From: JAJECS01 sp965219705
GTDB lineage: Bacteria; Chloroflexota; UBA11872
Direction: 5' to 3'
DNA length: 64,000 nt
Assembly: GCA_965219705.1 (NCBI GenBank)
Contig: OZ244789.1
Coordinates: 1,674,001-1,738,000 of the forward strand
Positions 50,462 through 59,290 of the stretch are shown here, piece by piece. Each line of letters opens with the position of its first letter. The stretch's first letter is position 1. The position numbers and the translations under genes are program-made. The notes beneath the pieces were generated by a model, which had not been told where the DNA came from, searched no databases, and saw only the letters and a list, made by a program, of their open reading frames with translations.

Positions 50462-51559
50462 CTACGTGTAGGACGTGCGCAAGCCCTGGCGTTCGCGGTG
50501 ACGCTCGAGCGCCAGGCTGATCAGCCGGTCCATGAGTCCCCGCGCGGGCACGCCGCTGGCCGTCCATAGCTGGGGAAACATGCTGATCTCCGTGAAGCCG
50601 GGGATCGTGTTGACCTCGCCAATCACCGGCTCGAGCGTCACGGCGTCGACCAGAAAGTCCACGCGCGCGTAGCCGGCGCAGTCCAGCGCGCGAAAGGCCC
50701 GCACGGCGTCTTCGCGAATGCGCTCGGCAAGCGGCGGCGGGAGGTCGGCGGGGATGACGGCCTGCGATCGGTCATCCTCGTACTTCGAGACGTAGTCGTA
50801 GAACTCGCCCGCCGGGATGATCTCCCCACACACCGACGCCTCGGGCTGGTCGTTGCCGAGGATGCTGACCTCGATCTCACGCGCGTTCGGGATGCCCTGC
50901 TCGACGATGATGCGGCGATCGAAGGCCGCGGCGGCGGCCATTCCGGCATCCAGCTCACCGGCGTGGTGGACCTTGGAGACCCCCACGCTGCTTCCCAGGT
51001 TGCAGGGCTTGACGAAGAGCGGGTAGGTCAGACGGGCCTCGATCTCCGCGCGGACGGCAGACGGATTGGCACGCCACGCGGGTGCGGGCACGACGTGCCA
51101 GCGACCAACCGGCAGGCCGTGATCGCGCAGGATCGCGTTCGCCAAGCCCTTGTCCATGGCCACGGCCGAGCCCGTCACGCCCGAACCAACATAGGGCAGG
51201 TCGGCGAGCTCCAGCAGTCCCTGCACCGTGCCGTCTTCGCCATACGTGCCGTGGAGCACCGGAAACACCACATCGAGATTCCCAACGGATGCGCCTGCCG
51301 CAGCTGGGACGTGCGCCGTCGGCAGCGTCACCGGCAGCGCGGCGCCGGGATCAGCGGGTGCGGCGGCGCTGAGGCGGCGCATCGGATCGGCGTCCAAGAG
51401 CCATTCGCCATGTTTCCCGATGCCAATCTCGACAACGTCGTACTTGGCTGGGTCGAGCGAGGCCATCACAAACGCGGCCGAGCGCAGCGAGACCTCATGC
51501 TCACCGGAGCGTCCGCCGAAGATGACGCCCACGCGCAACCGGCCGGGCGGGGATTCCAT
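50462..51559 (-). CDS. ddl: D-alanine--D-alanine ligase
   Basis: A 365-residue ATP-grasp enzyme that makes D-Ala-D-Ala for peptidoglycan. It has VGVIFGGRSGEHEVSLRSA at the N-terminus, HGTYGEDGTVQGLLEL, PYVGSGVTGSAVAMDKGLA, PLFVKPCNLGSSVGVSKV for ATP, and YARVDFLVD...GEVNTIPGFTEISMFP for metal and substrate. Its presence with FtsEX and PASTA proteins shows a peptidoglycan wall. It is convergent with the membrane protein upstream and divergent from the SDR gene. Confidence 0.94.
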   Translation of the reverse strand: MESPPGRLRVGVIFGGRSGEHEVSLRSAAFVMASLDPAKYDVVEIGIGKHGEWLLDADPMRRLSAAAPADPGAALPVTLPTAHVPAAAGASVGNLDVVFPVLHGTYGEDGTVQGLLELADLPYVGSGVTGSAVAMDKGLANAILRDHGLPVGRWHVVPAPAWRANPSAVRAEIEARLTYPLFVKPCNLGSSVGVSKVHHAGELDAGMAAAAAFDRRIIVEQGIPNAREIEVSILGNDQPEASVCGEIIPAGEFYDYVSKYEDDRSQAVIPADLPPPLAERIREDAVRAFRALDCAGYARVDFLVDAVTLEPVIGEVNTIPGFTEISMFPQLWTASGVPARGLMDRLISLALERHRERQGLRTSYT

Positions 51560-51647
51560 ACCGCTAGCCTAGCGACTCCGGGCGGCTTGCACGGGCGGTA
51601 ACCGTGGCGTCACGATGTAGCCGCGTTCCCGACCTGGCCGCAAGCAC

Positions 51648-52601
51648 ATGCCCAGCGGACTCATCATCGGAATCACCGGCTTTACCGGCAGCGTGCTCGC
51701 CCACCGGCTCGTGGACGCGGGCTGGGACGTGCGCGGCATCGACGAGAACGAAGACGCCGCCCCCGAGCTTGATGAGCTGGGCATCGCCATCGAGCTGGCC
51801 GACGTGGGCGACCCGGATGAGCTCGAGGACCTTGGTCAAGACGGCGACCATGTGTTCTACGTGATGCGCAGTGTGTCGCACACCGAGCGGGACATGGAAC
51901 GACGCACGATCACCGGCGTGATGAACGTCGTGGACGCCCTGCGCGGAACCGCGATCGCGTCGTTCGTCTATGGCAGCACCCTGGCCGTGTATGGCGATGG
52001 TTCCGAGGACACGCTGACGGAATCGTCGCCGGTGCAACCGACCACCGCCCTGGGACGACTCAATGTCGAGACGGAGGAATACCTGCGGGAGCGGCACGTG
52101 GCGGCCGGTTTTCCGGCGCGCATCGTGCGGGCAGGCACGGTCTATGGCCCGGGAGGGGGGACCCTCGAGTCGCTGCAGCGCGGCAACCTGCGGCTCATCG
52201 GCGGCGGCAAGAACCCGACCAGCCGTATCCACGTGGAGGACGCCGCCGCCATTTTGGAGGCCGTTGCGGTGCGTGGTCGCTCCGGCGAGTTGTATCTGGC
52301 GGTGGATGACGACCCGGCCCCGGCCAGTGAGTATCTAAGCTACTTGGCGGCGGAAGCCGGGACCGCGCCGCCGAAGTCGTCGCCCAGGATCGTCGTGCAG
52401 TCGGTCGTCGGGCTGCACAGCGCCGTTGCCCGATTGACGCGCAGCAAGTCCCAGATCTCATCCAGCCTGTTGGGCCTCGTGACGGGCTCGTACCCAACAT
52501 CCAACGCGAAAGTGCGCACGCAGCTCGGCGTCGAGCTGCGCTACCCGACGTACGTTGAGGGCGCCGAAACGCTGCTCGATCCGCTGCCCGATGAGGAATA
52601 G
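51648..52601 (+). CDS. NAD(P)-binding extended SDR/epimerase-like protein, catalytic motif lost
   Basis: A 317-residue Rossmann protein. The nucleotide motif is intact (GITGFTGSVLA) and an SDR serine is in FVYGSTLAVYG. RIVRAGTVYGPGG and a RIHVEDAAA motif fit UDP-sugar or steroid-type epimerase families. At the YxxxK site it reads ALGRLNVE: Leu-135 for Tyr and Asn-139 for Lys. It may therefore bind NAD(P) without normal dehydrogenase or epimerase chemistry. Confidence 0.8.
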   Translation: MPSGLIIGITGFTGSVLAHRLVDAGWDVRGIDENEDAAPELDELGIAIELADVGDPDELEDLGQDGDHVFYVMRSVSHTERDMERRTITGVMNVVDALRGTAIASFVYGSTLAVYGDGSEDTLTESSPVQPTTALGRLNVETEEYLRERHVAAGFPARIVRAGTVYGPGGGTLESLQRGNLRLIGGGKNPTSRIHVEDAAAILEAVAVRGRSGELYLAVDDDPAPASEYLSYLAAEAGTAPPKSSPRIVVQSVVGLHSAVARLTRSKSQISSSLLGLVTGSYPTSNAKVRTQLGVELRYPTYVEGAETLLDPLPDEE

Positions 52602-52646
52602 CCGCCGGGTCGACTGGCCCGGCGGGAGACGGCGCGGGGCGAGCCG

Positions 52647-54464
52647 ATGACGGCCGAGGTCGTGTTCGTCCTGGTGGTGGTGGGCGTGGCGGTGGTGGCC
52701 TTGGCCAGTGGACGCGTGCCCTTCGAGGTGACGGCCATCGCGGTGCTGCTGGTCCTGTTCGTTGGCGGCGCGATCGATCTCGAGGCGGCCTTGCGCGGGT
52801 TCTCCAACAGCGCCGTCGTGACCATCGGCGCGGTCATGGTGATGAGCGCCGGGCTCTCGCACACCGGCGTGGCGCACTGGATGGGCCGACAGATTGGCCG
52901 TCTCGCCGGGCATAGCGAAGCGCGGCTGATTGCTGTGACCGTGCTGGCGGCCGGGCTGCTCTCGGGGTTCATGAACGCGATTGCCGCCGGCGGCGTGCTC
53001 CTGCCGGCCGCGGTGGCCGCCGCCCGTGAGTTGAACACGCCCATTTCCCGCGTGCTGTTGCCGTTGTCGTACGCGACCCTGCTTGGGAGCACGCTGACGC
53101 TGGTGGGAACGCCGTCGAACCTGCTGGTGAACAGCGTGGTCGTCCAGGAAGGCATCGAGCCCTTCGGCCTGCTGGAGTTCACGCCGTTTGGCGCCGCGAT
53201 TCTGGTCGCTGGGATTCTGGCGCTGGTGCTGGGGCGGAACCGCCTGCTGCCGCGGCATGCGTCCGGCGCCGCCGGTGACGCACTTCTGCCGCGCAAACGT
53301 GACGACCACGTGCCCTACCAGCTCGAGGATCGGCTGTGCGAAGTAGCCATTCCACCCGCGAGCCCGCTCGTGGGGCTGAGCTTGCGCGACAGCGGCATCC
53401 GCACCGACTTCGGCATCTCGATCGTGGCGATCCGGCGGCAGGGACGCACCGACATCGCGCCCGCGCCCGAGATTACGCTGGGGGCGGGCGACGCGCTGGT
53501 CATGAGCGCCCGCGACCGCGACGTCGCCCAGCTGCGGGAGCGCTTCGCGTTGCCTGAACCACGCCCGTCCACGCTGGGCGCCTCCGCGCTGCAAACCGAG
53601 AACGTGGAGTTCGCCGAGGCGTCGCTGGCGCCGCGCAGCACGTTGGTGGGCGAGACGGTGCCCTCCCTGCGATTTCGCGATCGCTACGGGCTGAGCGTCC
53701 TCGGCATCTGGCGTGACGGGGCGCCCCGCCGCACCCACCTGCACAACATGCCGCTGCGGGTCGGCGACGCGCTGCTCGTGCTCGGACCGCTGCCGCGGAT
53801 TGCCGAGCTGCGCGACAACCCCGATTTCGTCGTCCTGACCGAGCGCGTGGGCCTGCCGCTGCGGCGGCGGCACGCGCCGGTGGCCGTTGCGATCGTGGCG
53901 GGATTCGTTGCGGCGCTCATGTTCCAGCTTGCCCCGGTGGCCATCGTGGCGCTGGCGGCGGCGGCGGCCATGGTCGTCACCGGCTGTCTCCGCGGACGGG
54001 AGCCGTTTGGCGCTGTCGATTGGCGCGCCATCGTCGCCATCGGCGGCATGCTGACCCTGGCCGAGGCGCTGCGGCAGAGTGGCGCGGCGGCGCTGGTGGG
54101 CGAGTCGCTGGCGCAGGCATTGGGCGATGGCGGACCCTGGATCGTGCTGGCCAGCATGCTGCTGCTGACCTCGATGTTTACCCACGTCATGGGCAATCAC
54201 GTCACCGCGGTGCTGATGGCGCCCGTGGCGCTCAGCGCCGCCGCCCTCGTTGGGGCGGACCCACGCATGTTTGCCATGGGCGTTGCCCTGGCGGCCTCCA
54301 CCGGATTCATCACCGCCTACGCGCACCCGGTGAACTTGCTCGTGATGGGACCCGGCAACTTTCGTGTGCGCGACTATGCGCGCGCGGGAATACCCATCGC
54401 CGCGCTCGTGCTGCTGGTCAACTTCGGCATGCTGGTGCTCATGTTCGGCGTTCGCGGCCCGTAG
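52647..54464 (+). CDS. SLC13/DASS-type transporter with two RCK_C domains
   Basis: A 605-residue membrane protein. About five helices at the start include FMNAIAAGGVLLPAAVA and GSTLTLVGTPSNLLVNS (the DASS SNT-like motif). Two TrkA-C/RCK_C domains (about 220-300 and 310-390) follow, then about five further helices with MFTHVMGNHVTAVLMAPVA. The family moves sulfate, dicarboxylates or other anions with Na+, and RCK_C modules may bind a regulatory ligand. Substrate unknown. Confidence 0.85.
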   Translation: MTAEVVFVLVVVGVAVVALASGRVPFEVTAIAVLLVLFVGGAIDLEAALRGFSNSAVVTIGAVMVMSAGLSHTGVAHWMGRQIGRLAGHSEARLIAVTVLAAGLLSGFMNAIAAGGVLLPAAVAAARELNTPISRVLLPLSYATLLGSTLTLVGTPSNLLVNSVVVQEGIEPFGLLEFTPFGAAILVAGILALVLGRNRLLPRHASGAAGDALLPRKRDDHVPYQLEDRLCEVAIPPASPLVGLSLRDSGIRTDFGISIVAIRRQGRTDIAPAPEITLGAGDALVMSARDRDVAQLRERFALPEPRPSTLGASALQTENVEFAEASLAPRSTLVGETVPSLRFRDRYGLSVLGIWRDGAPRRTHLHNMPLRVGDALLVLGPLPRIAELRDNPDFVVLTERVGLPLRRRHAPVAVAIVAGFVAALMFQLAPVAIVALAAAAAMVVTGCLRGREPFGAVDWRAIVAIGGMLTLAEALRQSGAAALVGESLAQALGDGGPWIVLASMLLLTSMFTHVMGNHVTAVLMAPVALSAAALVGADPRMFAMGVALAASTGFITAYAHPVNLLVMGPGNFRVRDYARAGIPIAALVLLVNFGMLVLMFGVRGP

Positions 54465-54485
54465 AAAACAAAGGAGATTGCCCAA

Positions 54486-55520
54486 ATGATCCGAATCGCA
54501 ATGCTCGGCAGCGGGTTCGTGTGCGAATTCTTCATGCGCGCGCTGCGCTTTGTGCCGGGACAGCAGGTCGTGGTGAACTTCTCGCGGTCCGAGGCTCGGG
54601 CGGCGCAGTTTGCGGCCGACTGGGGCATCCCCGCGTGGACCACCGACATGGAAGAGGCCATTGCCCGTGACGATGTCGACCTCGTCGCGGTCGGTTTGCC
54701 GAACGATGCCCACGCGCCGGCCTGCATTGCGGCTGCCGAGGCGGGCAAAGCCGTAGTCTGCACCAAGCCGCTGGGGCGCAACGGAGCCGAGGCCAAGACC
54801 ATCCTCGACGCGGTGCGCGCCCACGGCGTGTGGCATGGCTATGCGGAGACCGAGGCGTTCATGCCGGACGTCGTGCGGGCGCGGCAAGCGGTGGAGGACG
54901 GCGCCATCGGCCGGGTGCTCATCGTCCGCGCGCGCGAAGCGCACACGGGCTCCCACGCCAGCTATGCCTGGGACGTCTCGAAGAGCGGCGGCGGACCGCT
55001 GCTGGGGATGGGCATTCATGCCGTGGCCGCCTGCCGCATCTTCATCGGCAAGGACGTGATGCCCGCCGAAGTGTTCTGCTGGGCCGCGACCCTGGAGCAC
55101 GACGTGCCGTTCGAGGACAACGCCGTGGCGCTGGTCCGCTTCGAGAACGAAAGCATGGGCCAGGTCGAAGCCGGCTGGAGCCACCACGGCGGCATGGACG
55201 TGCGCACGGAGGTCTACGGCACCGACGGTCTGATCCATATCGACTCCACGCATGGCACGCCGATTCGCGCGTTCAGCCTCAACTCCATCGGCTATGTCCA
55301 GGAAAAGGCCGATTCCGACACCGGCTGGACGTTTCCCCAAGCCGACGAGGCCTGGCAATACGGCTACCACGGCCAGATGTTCCACTTCGTGGAGGCGCTG
55401 CGCGAAGGCACGCCCGCCCGGGAGGACTTCGTGGACGGCTACATCGCCAACATGGTGATCGACGCGGCCTACCGCAGCGCCAAGTCGCGCCAGTGGGAGC
55501 CGGTGAACCTGGATCTGTAG
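54486..55520 (+). CDS. Gfo/Idh/MocA family oxidoreductase
   Basis: A 344-residue NAD(P)-dependent oxidoreductase. The N-terminal Rossmann fold has IAMLGSGFVCEFF. CTKPLGRNGAEA holds the conserved Lys-Pro. GGGPLLGMGIHAVAACR carries the His of the C-terminal catalytic domain. It typically acts on sugars, inositols or their acids. AAAGGAG lies 9 bases before the ATG. Confidence 0.86.
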   Translation: MIRIAMLGSGFVCEFFMRALRFVPGQQVVVNFSRSEARAAQFAADWGIPAWTTDMEEAIARDDVDLVAVGLPNDAHAPACIAAAEAGKAVVCTKPLGRNGAEAKTILDAVRAHGVWHGYAETEAFMPDVVRARQAVEDGAIGRVLIVRAREAHTGSHASYAWDVSKSGGGPLLGMGIHAVAACRIFIGKDVMPAEVFCWAATLEHDVPFEDNAVALVRFENESMGQVEAGWSHHGGMDVRTEVYGTDGLIHIDSTHGTPIRAFSLNSIGYVQEKADSDTGWTFPQADEAWQYGYHGQMFHFVEALREGTPAREDFVDGYIANMVIDAAYRSAKSRQWEPVNLDL

Positions 55521-55647
55521 CGAGACGGCACGGTTGACGGCATCAGCAGACGAAGACCCTTATTGGGGGCCGAAAGGTTGACGGCCCGGACGCCAACGCG
55601 CGTCGCGTATGCTCGCCGCGCCGTCCGAGGATGATCGGTCGACTCGC

Positions 55648-56607
55648 ATGACATCCGACCTGCAGCGAGAAGCGGCGGTCGAGATCGCTGCTGCCGTCTT
55701 CCCATGGGACGCCCGCGGCCTCGGCGCATGCCGCGGACTCCTTCCCGGCGACGCCTATGCCCGCGCGGCTGTGGCCATCGCCGAGCGCCCGCCTGCCCGG
55801 GCGATGCTCCTGACGGGGTTCCCGGTCGGCGGGTATGGCGAAACCGACGGTCCGCCGGGGGCAGTTTCGGTTGGCCGCACCCTGGTCGAGCTTGGATGGG
55901 ACGTGGTGACGGTGGCCTGCCAGACGACCGATGCCGTCGTGCGAACGTTGCTCGAAGATGTTGGTCCCGTCGAATCTGCGAATGAGGCCGGGCGCGAGGC
56001 CCCGGAATCCTGCGAGGCGCTGCGCCGGAAGTACTCGCCCGATCTGGTCGTCGCAATCGAGCGGCCGGGGCTCACGGCGGACGGGCGGCTCATGACCATG
56101 CGCGGCGAGGACATCATCGGCGTGGCTGCCGCCCTGGACCCCCTGATGCGTGCGCCGCTAAGCGTGGCTGTCGGCGACGGCGGCAACGAAATCGGCATGG
56201 GCGCCCTGGCCCCATACCTCCAGGCCAAGGGCCTGATTCCAGGCGTCAGCGTGACCCGGGCCGCGCACCTGCTGCTGGCCGAGGTCAGCAACTGGGGCGC
56301 CTATGGCCTCGTCGCTATGCTGGACCTTGTGACTGGGCGCGACACGCTCCCGGACGGTCCCACCGAGGCCGGCTGGATCGAGCGGCTCGTGGACGCCGGT
56401 GCGGTGGACGGCATGACGCGGTCGAACGTCGCAATGGTCGACGGACACTCAATGCAGGTAAACGCGCAGATGCTCGCCCGTCTGCGCGATATCGTCGAAC
56501 GCTACCGAGGGACGTCAAGTGCGGATGATCTCGCCCCTTCGACCCTCATCGACGACGGGCGGGGAGGGTCCGGTCCCTTCTCCCCTGGTGGGAGAAGGGT
56601 AGGATGA
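55648..56607 (+). CDS. DUF4392 protein, D-glutamate cyclase C-terminal type
   Basis: About 319 residues. It has LLTGFPVGGYGETDGPPGA near the N-terminus and SVAVGDGGNEIGMGALAPYLQ in the core, both DUF4392 motifs. In vertebrate DGLUCY this domain is joined to a DUF1445 domain; here the DUF1445 protein is encoded by the next gene with an ATGA overlap. A role in D-glutamate (5-oxo-D-proline) metabolism is inferred. The last ~25 residues come from an inserted CCCTTCTCCC hairpin repeat. An ATG at 55609 is an alternative start. Confidence 0.8.
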   Translation: MTSDLQREAAVEIAAAVFPWDARGLGACRGLLPGDAYARAAVAIAERPPARAMLLTGFPVGGYGETDGPPGAVSVGRTLVELGWDVVTVACQTTDAVVRTLLEDVGPVESANEAGREAPESCEALRRKYSPDLVVAIERPGLTADGRLMTMRGEDIIGVAAALDPLMRAPLSVAVGDGGNEIGMGALAPYLQAKGLIPGVSVTRAAHLLLAEVSNWGAYGLVAMLDLVTGRDTLPDGPTEAGWIERLVDAGAVDGMTRSNVAMVDGHSMQVNAQMLARLRDIVERYRGTSSADDLAPSTLIDDGRGGSGPFSPGGRRVG

Positions 56608-56609
56608 GG
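56566..56609. repeat. CCCTTCTCCC hairpin repeat, copy B, inside a gene junction
   Basis: The arms CCCTTCTCCC (56575-56584) and GGGAGAAGGG (56590-56599) are preceded by GTCCGGT and followed by TAGGATGAGG. It belongs to the same family as 3662-3707 and 58850-58900. It encodes the last residues and TGA stop of the DUF4392 gene and the ATG of the DUF1445 gene. Confidence 0.75.
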
Positions 56610-57446
56610 CGGATATCCGTCACGGGCGCCGGCATGGTCATCGCGGAGGGACTCGAAACCGGCGCGGCAGTCAGGGCAGCCTGCCGCGATGGCTCCTGGA
56701 ACGCGACCACCGCCGGCCTGGCCCCCGGCTACGTGCAGGCAAACCTCGTCATGCTGCCCGCCGCGCTGGCCGACGATTTCGAGGCCTTCTGCGCGGCCAA
56801 TCCTCAGCCCTGCCCGCTGTTGGAGCGCACCTCGCCCGGCGCTTACGAGCCGGCTCGTTTCGCGCCCGGGGCCGACATCCGCCGCGACGCGCCCCGCTAC
56901 CGCGTATACGTCGACGGCGAGGCGCGCGGGGAAGCGCCCACCGATGCGCTGGCGCACTGGCGCGAGGACATGGTGGGCTTCCTCCTGGGTTGCAGCTTCA
57001 CCTTTGAGGCCGCCTTGCGGGCTGCCGGCCTGCCGCTGCGTCACCTCGAACAGGACGTGATCGTGCCGATGTACCGCACCTCGGTCGCCTGCACCGCCGT
57101 CGGTCCGTTTGCCGGTCCCATGGTCGTGAGCATGCGGCCGATCCCCGCCGACCGGGTGGCAGACGCCCGCTTTGTCACCCGTCAATTCCCACGCGTGCAC
57201 GGGGCGCCCGTCCATGCCGGCGACCCGTCGGCGCTGGGCATTGCCGACATCGCGACGCCCGACTGGGGCGATCCCGTCGAAGTCCGTGCGGGTGAGGTGC
57301 CGGTGTTCTGGGCCTGCGGCGTCACGCCGCAGGCGGTGGCGGAGGCCTCGCGGCCCCCGCTGATGATCACCCACGCTCCCGGCCATATGTTCGTGACCGA
57401 CTGGCTCGATCATGAGCTGGCCGGCGACGATCCGGTGACCGGCTAG
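56604..57446 (+). CDS. DUF1445 protein (D-glutamate cyclase / YcsI-like hydro-lyase)
   Basis: A 280-residue protein with TAGLAPGYVQANLVMLP, DMVGFLLGCSFTFEAAL, MYRTSVACTAVGPFAGPMVVSMRP, FPRVHGAPVHAGDP and ITHAPGHMFVTDWLD, all typical of DUF1445. It forms a likely two-gene D-glutamate cyclase with the upstream DUF4392 gene. Its TAG stop overlaps the ffh TAG on the other strand through CTAG. Confidence 0.85.
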   Translation: MRRISVTGAGMVIAEGLETGAAVRAACRDGSWNATTAGLAPGYVQANLVMLPAALADDFEAFCAANPQPCPLLERTSPGAYEPARFAPGADIRRDAPRYRVYVDGEARGEAPTDALAHWREDMVGFLLGCSFTFEAALRAAGLPLRHLEQDVIVPMYRTSVACTAVGPFAGPMVVSMRPIPADRVADARFVTRQFPRVHGAPVHAGDPSALGIADIATPDWGDPVEVRAGEVPVFWACGVTPQAVAEASRPPLMITHAPGHMFVTDWLDHELAGDDPVTG

Positions 57447-58780
57447 TTCCCCAGCAATCCCTGCAGGCCGGCCGGCATCTTGCCGCGGCTCATCATCTGC
57501 ATGACTTGACGGGCTTGCTTGAACTGCTTCAGGAGTTGGTTCACGTCCTGCACCGATGTCCCGCTGCCGGCCGCGATCCGCCGCCGCCGCCGGCCCGTGA
57601 TGATGTCCGGCGATGAGCGCTCCTGGGGTGTCATGGAGAGGATGATCGCCTCGAAGCGCCGTAGCCCATCGCCCTCCACCGCCTGCCGCACGTTCGGATC
57701 GTTGAGCGCGCCGCTCATGCCCGGCAGCATGCCGAGAACCTGGCTCAGCGATCCCATCTTTTTCATCTGTTCGAGCTGCTCAAGGAAGTCGTCAAGCCCA
57801 AAGGAGGCCTCGCGCATCTTGCGTTGCATCTCCTTGGCTTGGCGCTCGTCGATCACCTGCTCGGCCCGCTCGACCAGCGACAGCACGTCGCCCATGCCGA
57901 GAATCCGCGAGGCCATGCGGTCGGGATGGAACGTCTCCAGCGGCTCGATGGCCTCGCCCGTGCCGACGAATTTGATGGGCACGCCGGTGACGGCGCGCAC
58001 CGACAGGGCCGCACCGCCCCTGGCGTCGCCGTCGAGCTTGGTGAGGATCATGCCGGTGAGCGGGCTGCGGGCGTGGAAGGCCTCGGCAACGGCCACCGCT
58101 TCCTGACCGGTGGTGGCGTCCGCGACCAGCAGCGTCTCGTGCGGCCCGATGCGCTTCGAGATGCGCCCGATCTCATCCATCAGCGCATCGTCCACCTGCA
58201 AGCGGCCGGCGGTGTCGAGGATCACGTGACTGCGGCCTTCGGCGCGCGCGCGGGCCACGCCGTTGACGGCAATCTCCAGCGGCGCGGCGCCCGTGCCTTC
58301 CTCATGCACGGGCAGGTCAACCTGCTCGGCCAGCGTGACGAGCTGGTCGATCGCGGCGGGGCGCTGCGTGTCGGCGGCCACCAGCAGCGGCGTCCCGCCG
58401 CGGCCCTTCGCCCCCAGCGCCAGCTTGGCCGCCGTCGTCGTCTTGCCCGACCCCTGCAGGCCCACGAGCATCACGATGGTGGGCGGCGAGGGCGCGGTCA
58501 CCATCGGCACCGCCTCGGTGCCCAGCAGCTCGACGAGCTGATCGTTGACGATCTTGATGACCTGCTGGGCCGGCGTGACGCTCTCGAGGACCTCGGCGCC
58601 CACGGCGCGCTCGCGGATGCCCGCCACGAGGTCGCGCGCCACCTTGAAGTTGACGTCGGCCTCGAGCAGCGCCATGCGCACCTCGCGCAGGGCCGCGGTG
58701 ACGTCCTTCTCGGAAAGTCGCCCGCGGCGCCCAAGGCGCTGAAACACGCCCCCCAGGCGCTCGGTCAGGGTGTCAAACAT
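57443..58780 (-). CDS. ffh: Signal recognition particle protein Ffh
   Basis: A 445-residue SRP54 GTPase. The N domain starts MFDTLTERLGGVFQRL. The G domain has GLQGSGKTTTAAKLA, DTQRPAAIDQL, DTAGRLQVD and TKLDGDARGGAALS. The Met-rich M domain ends MMSRGKMPAGLQGLLGN. It delivers signal-anchor proteins to FtsY and SecYEG. I chose the ATG at 58780 because it starts the N domain; the frame is open to 59200. Confidence 0.95.
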   Translation of the reverse strand: MFDTLTERLGGVFQRLGRRGRLSEKDVTAALREVRMALLEADVNFKVARDLVAGIRERAVGAEVLESVTPAQQVIKIVNDQLVELLGTEAVPMVTAPSPPTIVMLVGLQGSGKTTTAAKLALGAKGRGGTPLLVAADTQRPAAIDQLVTLAEQVDLPVHEEGTGAAPLEIAVNGVARARAEGRSHVILDTAGRLQVDDALMDEIGRISKRIGPHETLLVADATTGQEAVAVAEAFHARSPLTGMILTKLDGDARGGAALSVRAVTGVPIKFVGTGEAIEPLETFHPDRMASRILGMGDVLSLVERAEQVIDERQAKEMQRKMREASFGLDDFLEQLEQMKKMGSLSQVLGMLPGMSGALNDPNVRQAVEGDGLRRFEAIILSMTPQERSSPDIITGRRRRRIAAGSGTSVQDVNQLLKQFKQARQVMQMMSRGKMPAGLQGLLGN

Positions 58781-58849
58781 CGGTGCTGGTTCGGCTAGGC
58801 GTGGTAGCTCTCCTGCGAATTCCGGCCTCTGCCGGTATGGCTTGCGAAA

Positions 58850-58900
58850 CGGGTCCGATCCCCTCTCCCTTGATGGGAGAGGGCTAGGGTGAGGGTGCGG
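58850..58900. repeat. CCCTCTCCC hairpin repeat, copy C
   Basis: The arms CCCTCTCCC (58861-58869) and GGGAGAGGG (58875-58883) enclose TTGAT. Preceded by GGGTCCGATC and followed by CTAGGGTGAGGGTGC. It lies between ffh and the tRNA gene. Confidence 0.8.
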
Positions 58901-58995
58901 GCCCCAGCAAGCACTTTGACCTACATCCTTCGATTCTACGCGGCTGCAGTGCGCCTTGCTGTTTCGGTAGCATGGCGGGCGACCCAGCGCCGCAT

Positions 58996-59069
58996 GGGGC
59001 ATTCGTCTAGCGGCCCAGGACACCGCCCTCTCAAGGCGGAGATCGCGGGTTCGAATCCCGCATGCCCTA
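58996..59069 (+). tRNA. tRNA-Glu (anticodon CTC)
   Basis: A 74-nt tRNA. The acceptor GGGGCAT pairs with ATGCCCT (first pair G.U). D-arm TCGTCTAGCGGCCCAGGA. Anticodon stem CCGCC/GGCGG with loop CTCTCAA, giving CTC, which reads GAG. T-arm GCGGG-TTCGAAT-CCCGC. CCA is not fully encoded (ACC then T). Its 3' part is repeated at 60335-60385. Confidence 0.93.
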
Positions 59070-59116
59070 CCTTCACTCAAGCAGTTCGCGCCCACGGTGC
59101 GGCGGTCGTCCGACGC

Positions 59117-59290
59117 ACTAGCTGTCCACCCGTCCGCGCCACTGCGGGTCCTCGGTGCCCGTGGAGGCGTTGGCCACGCGCGCCATCTCGAAGAGCACAT
59201 CAGAGAGCCGGTTGAGAAACGCCGGCGAGCCTTCGGGCGCGGGTGCCGTCACGACGCGCCACTCGCTCCGGCTCGTCACGGGCGGTCTGC
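59117..59290 (-). pseudogene. 3' stump of an ATP:cob(I)alamin adenosyltransferase gene
   Basis: The minus strand encodes RVVTAPAPEGSPAFLNRL then SDVLFEMARVANASTGTEDP and ends at TAG (59117-59119). This matches the C-terminus of PduO/CobO-like corrinoid adenosyltransferases (xLNRLSDxLFxxARxxN). Upstream of about 59290 the similarity stops and no 5' part remains. The break lies inside the tRNA-flanked segment, suggesting loss during an insertion or deletion. Confidence 0.7.
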
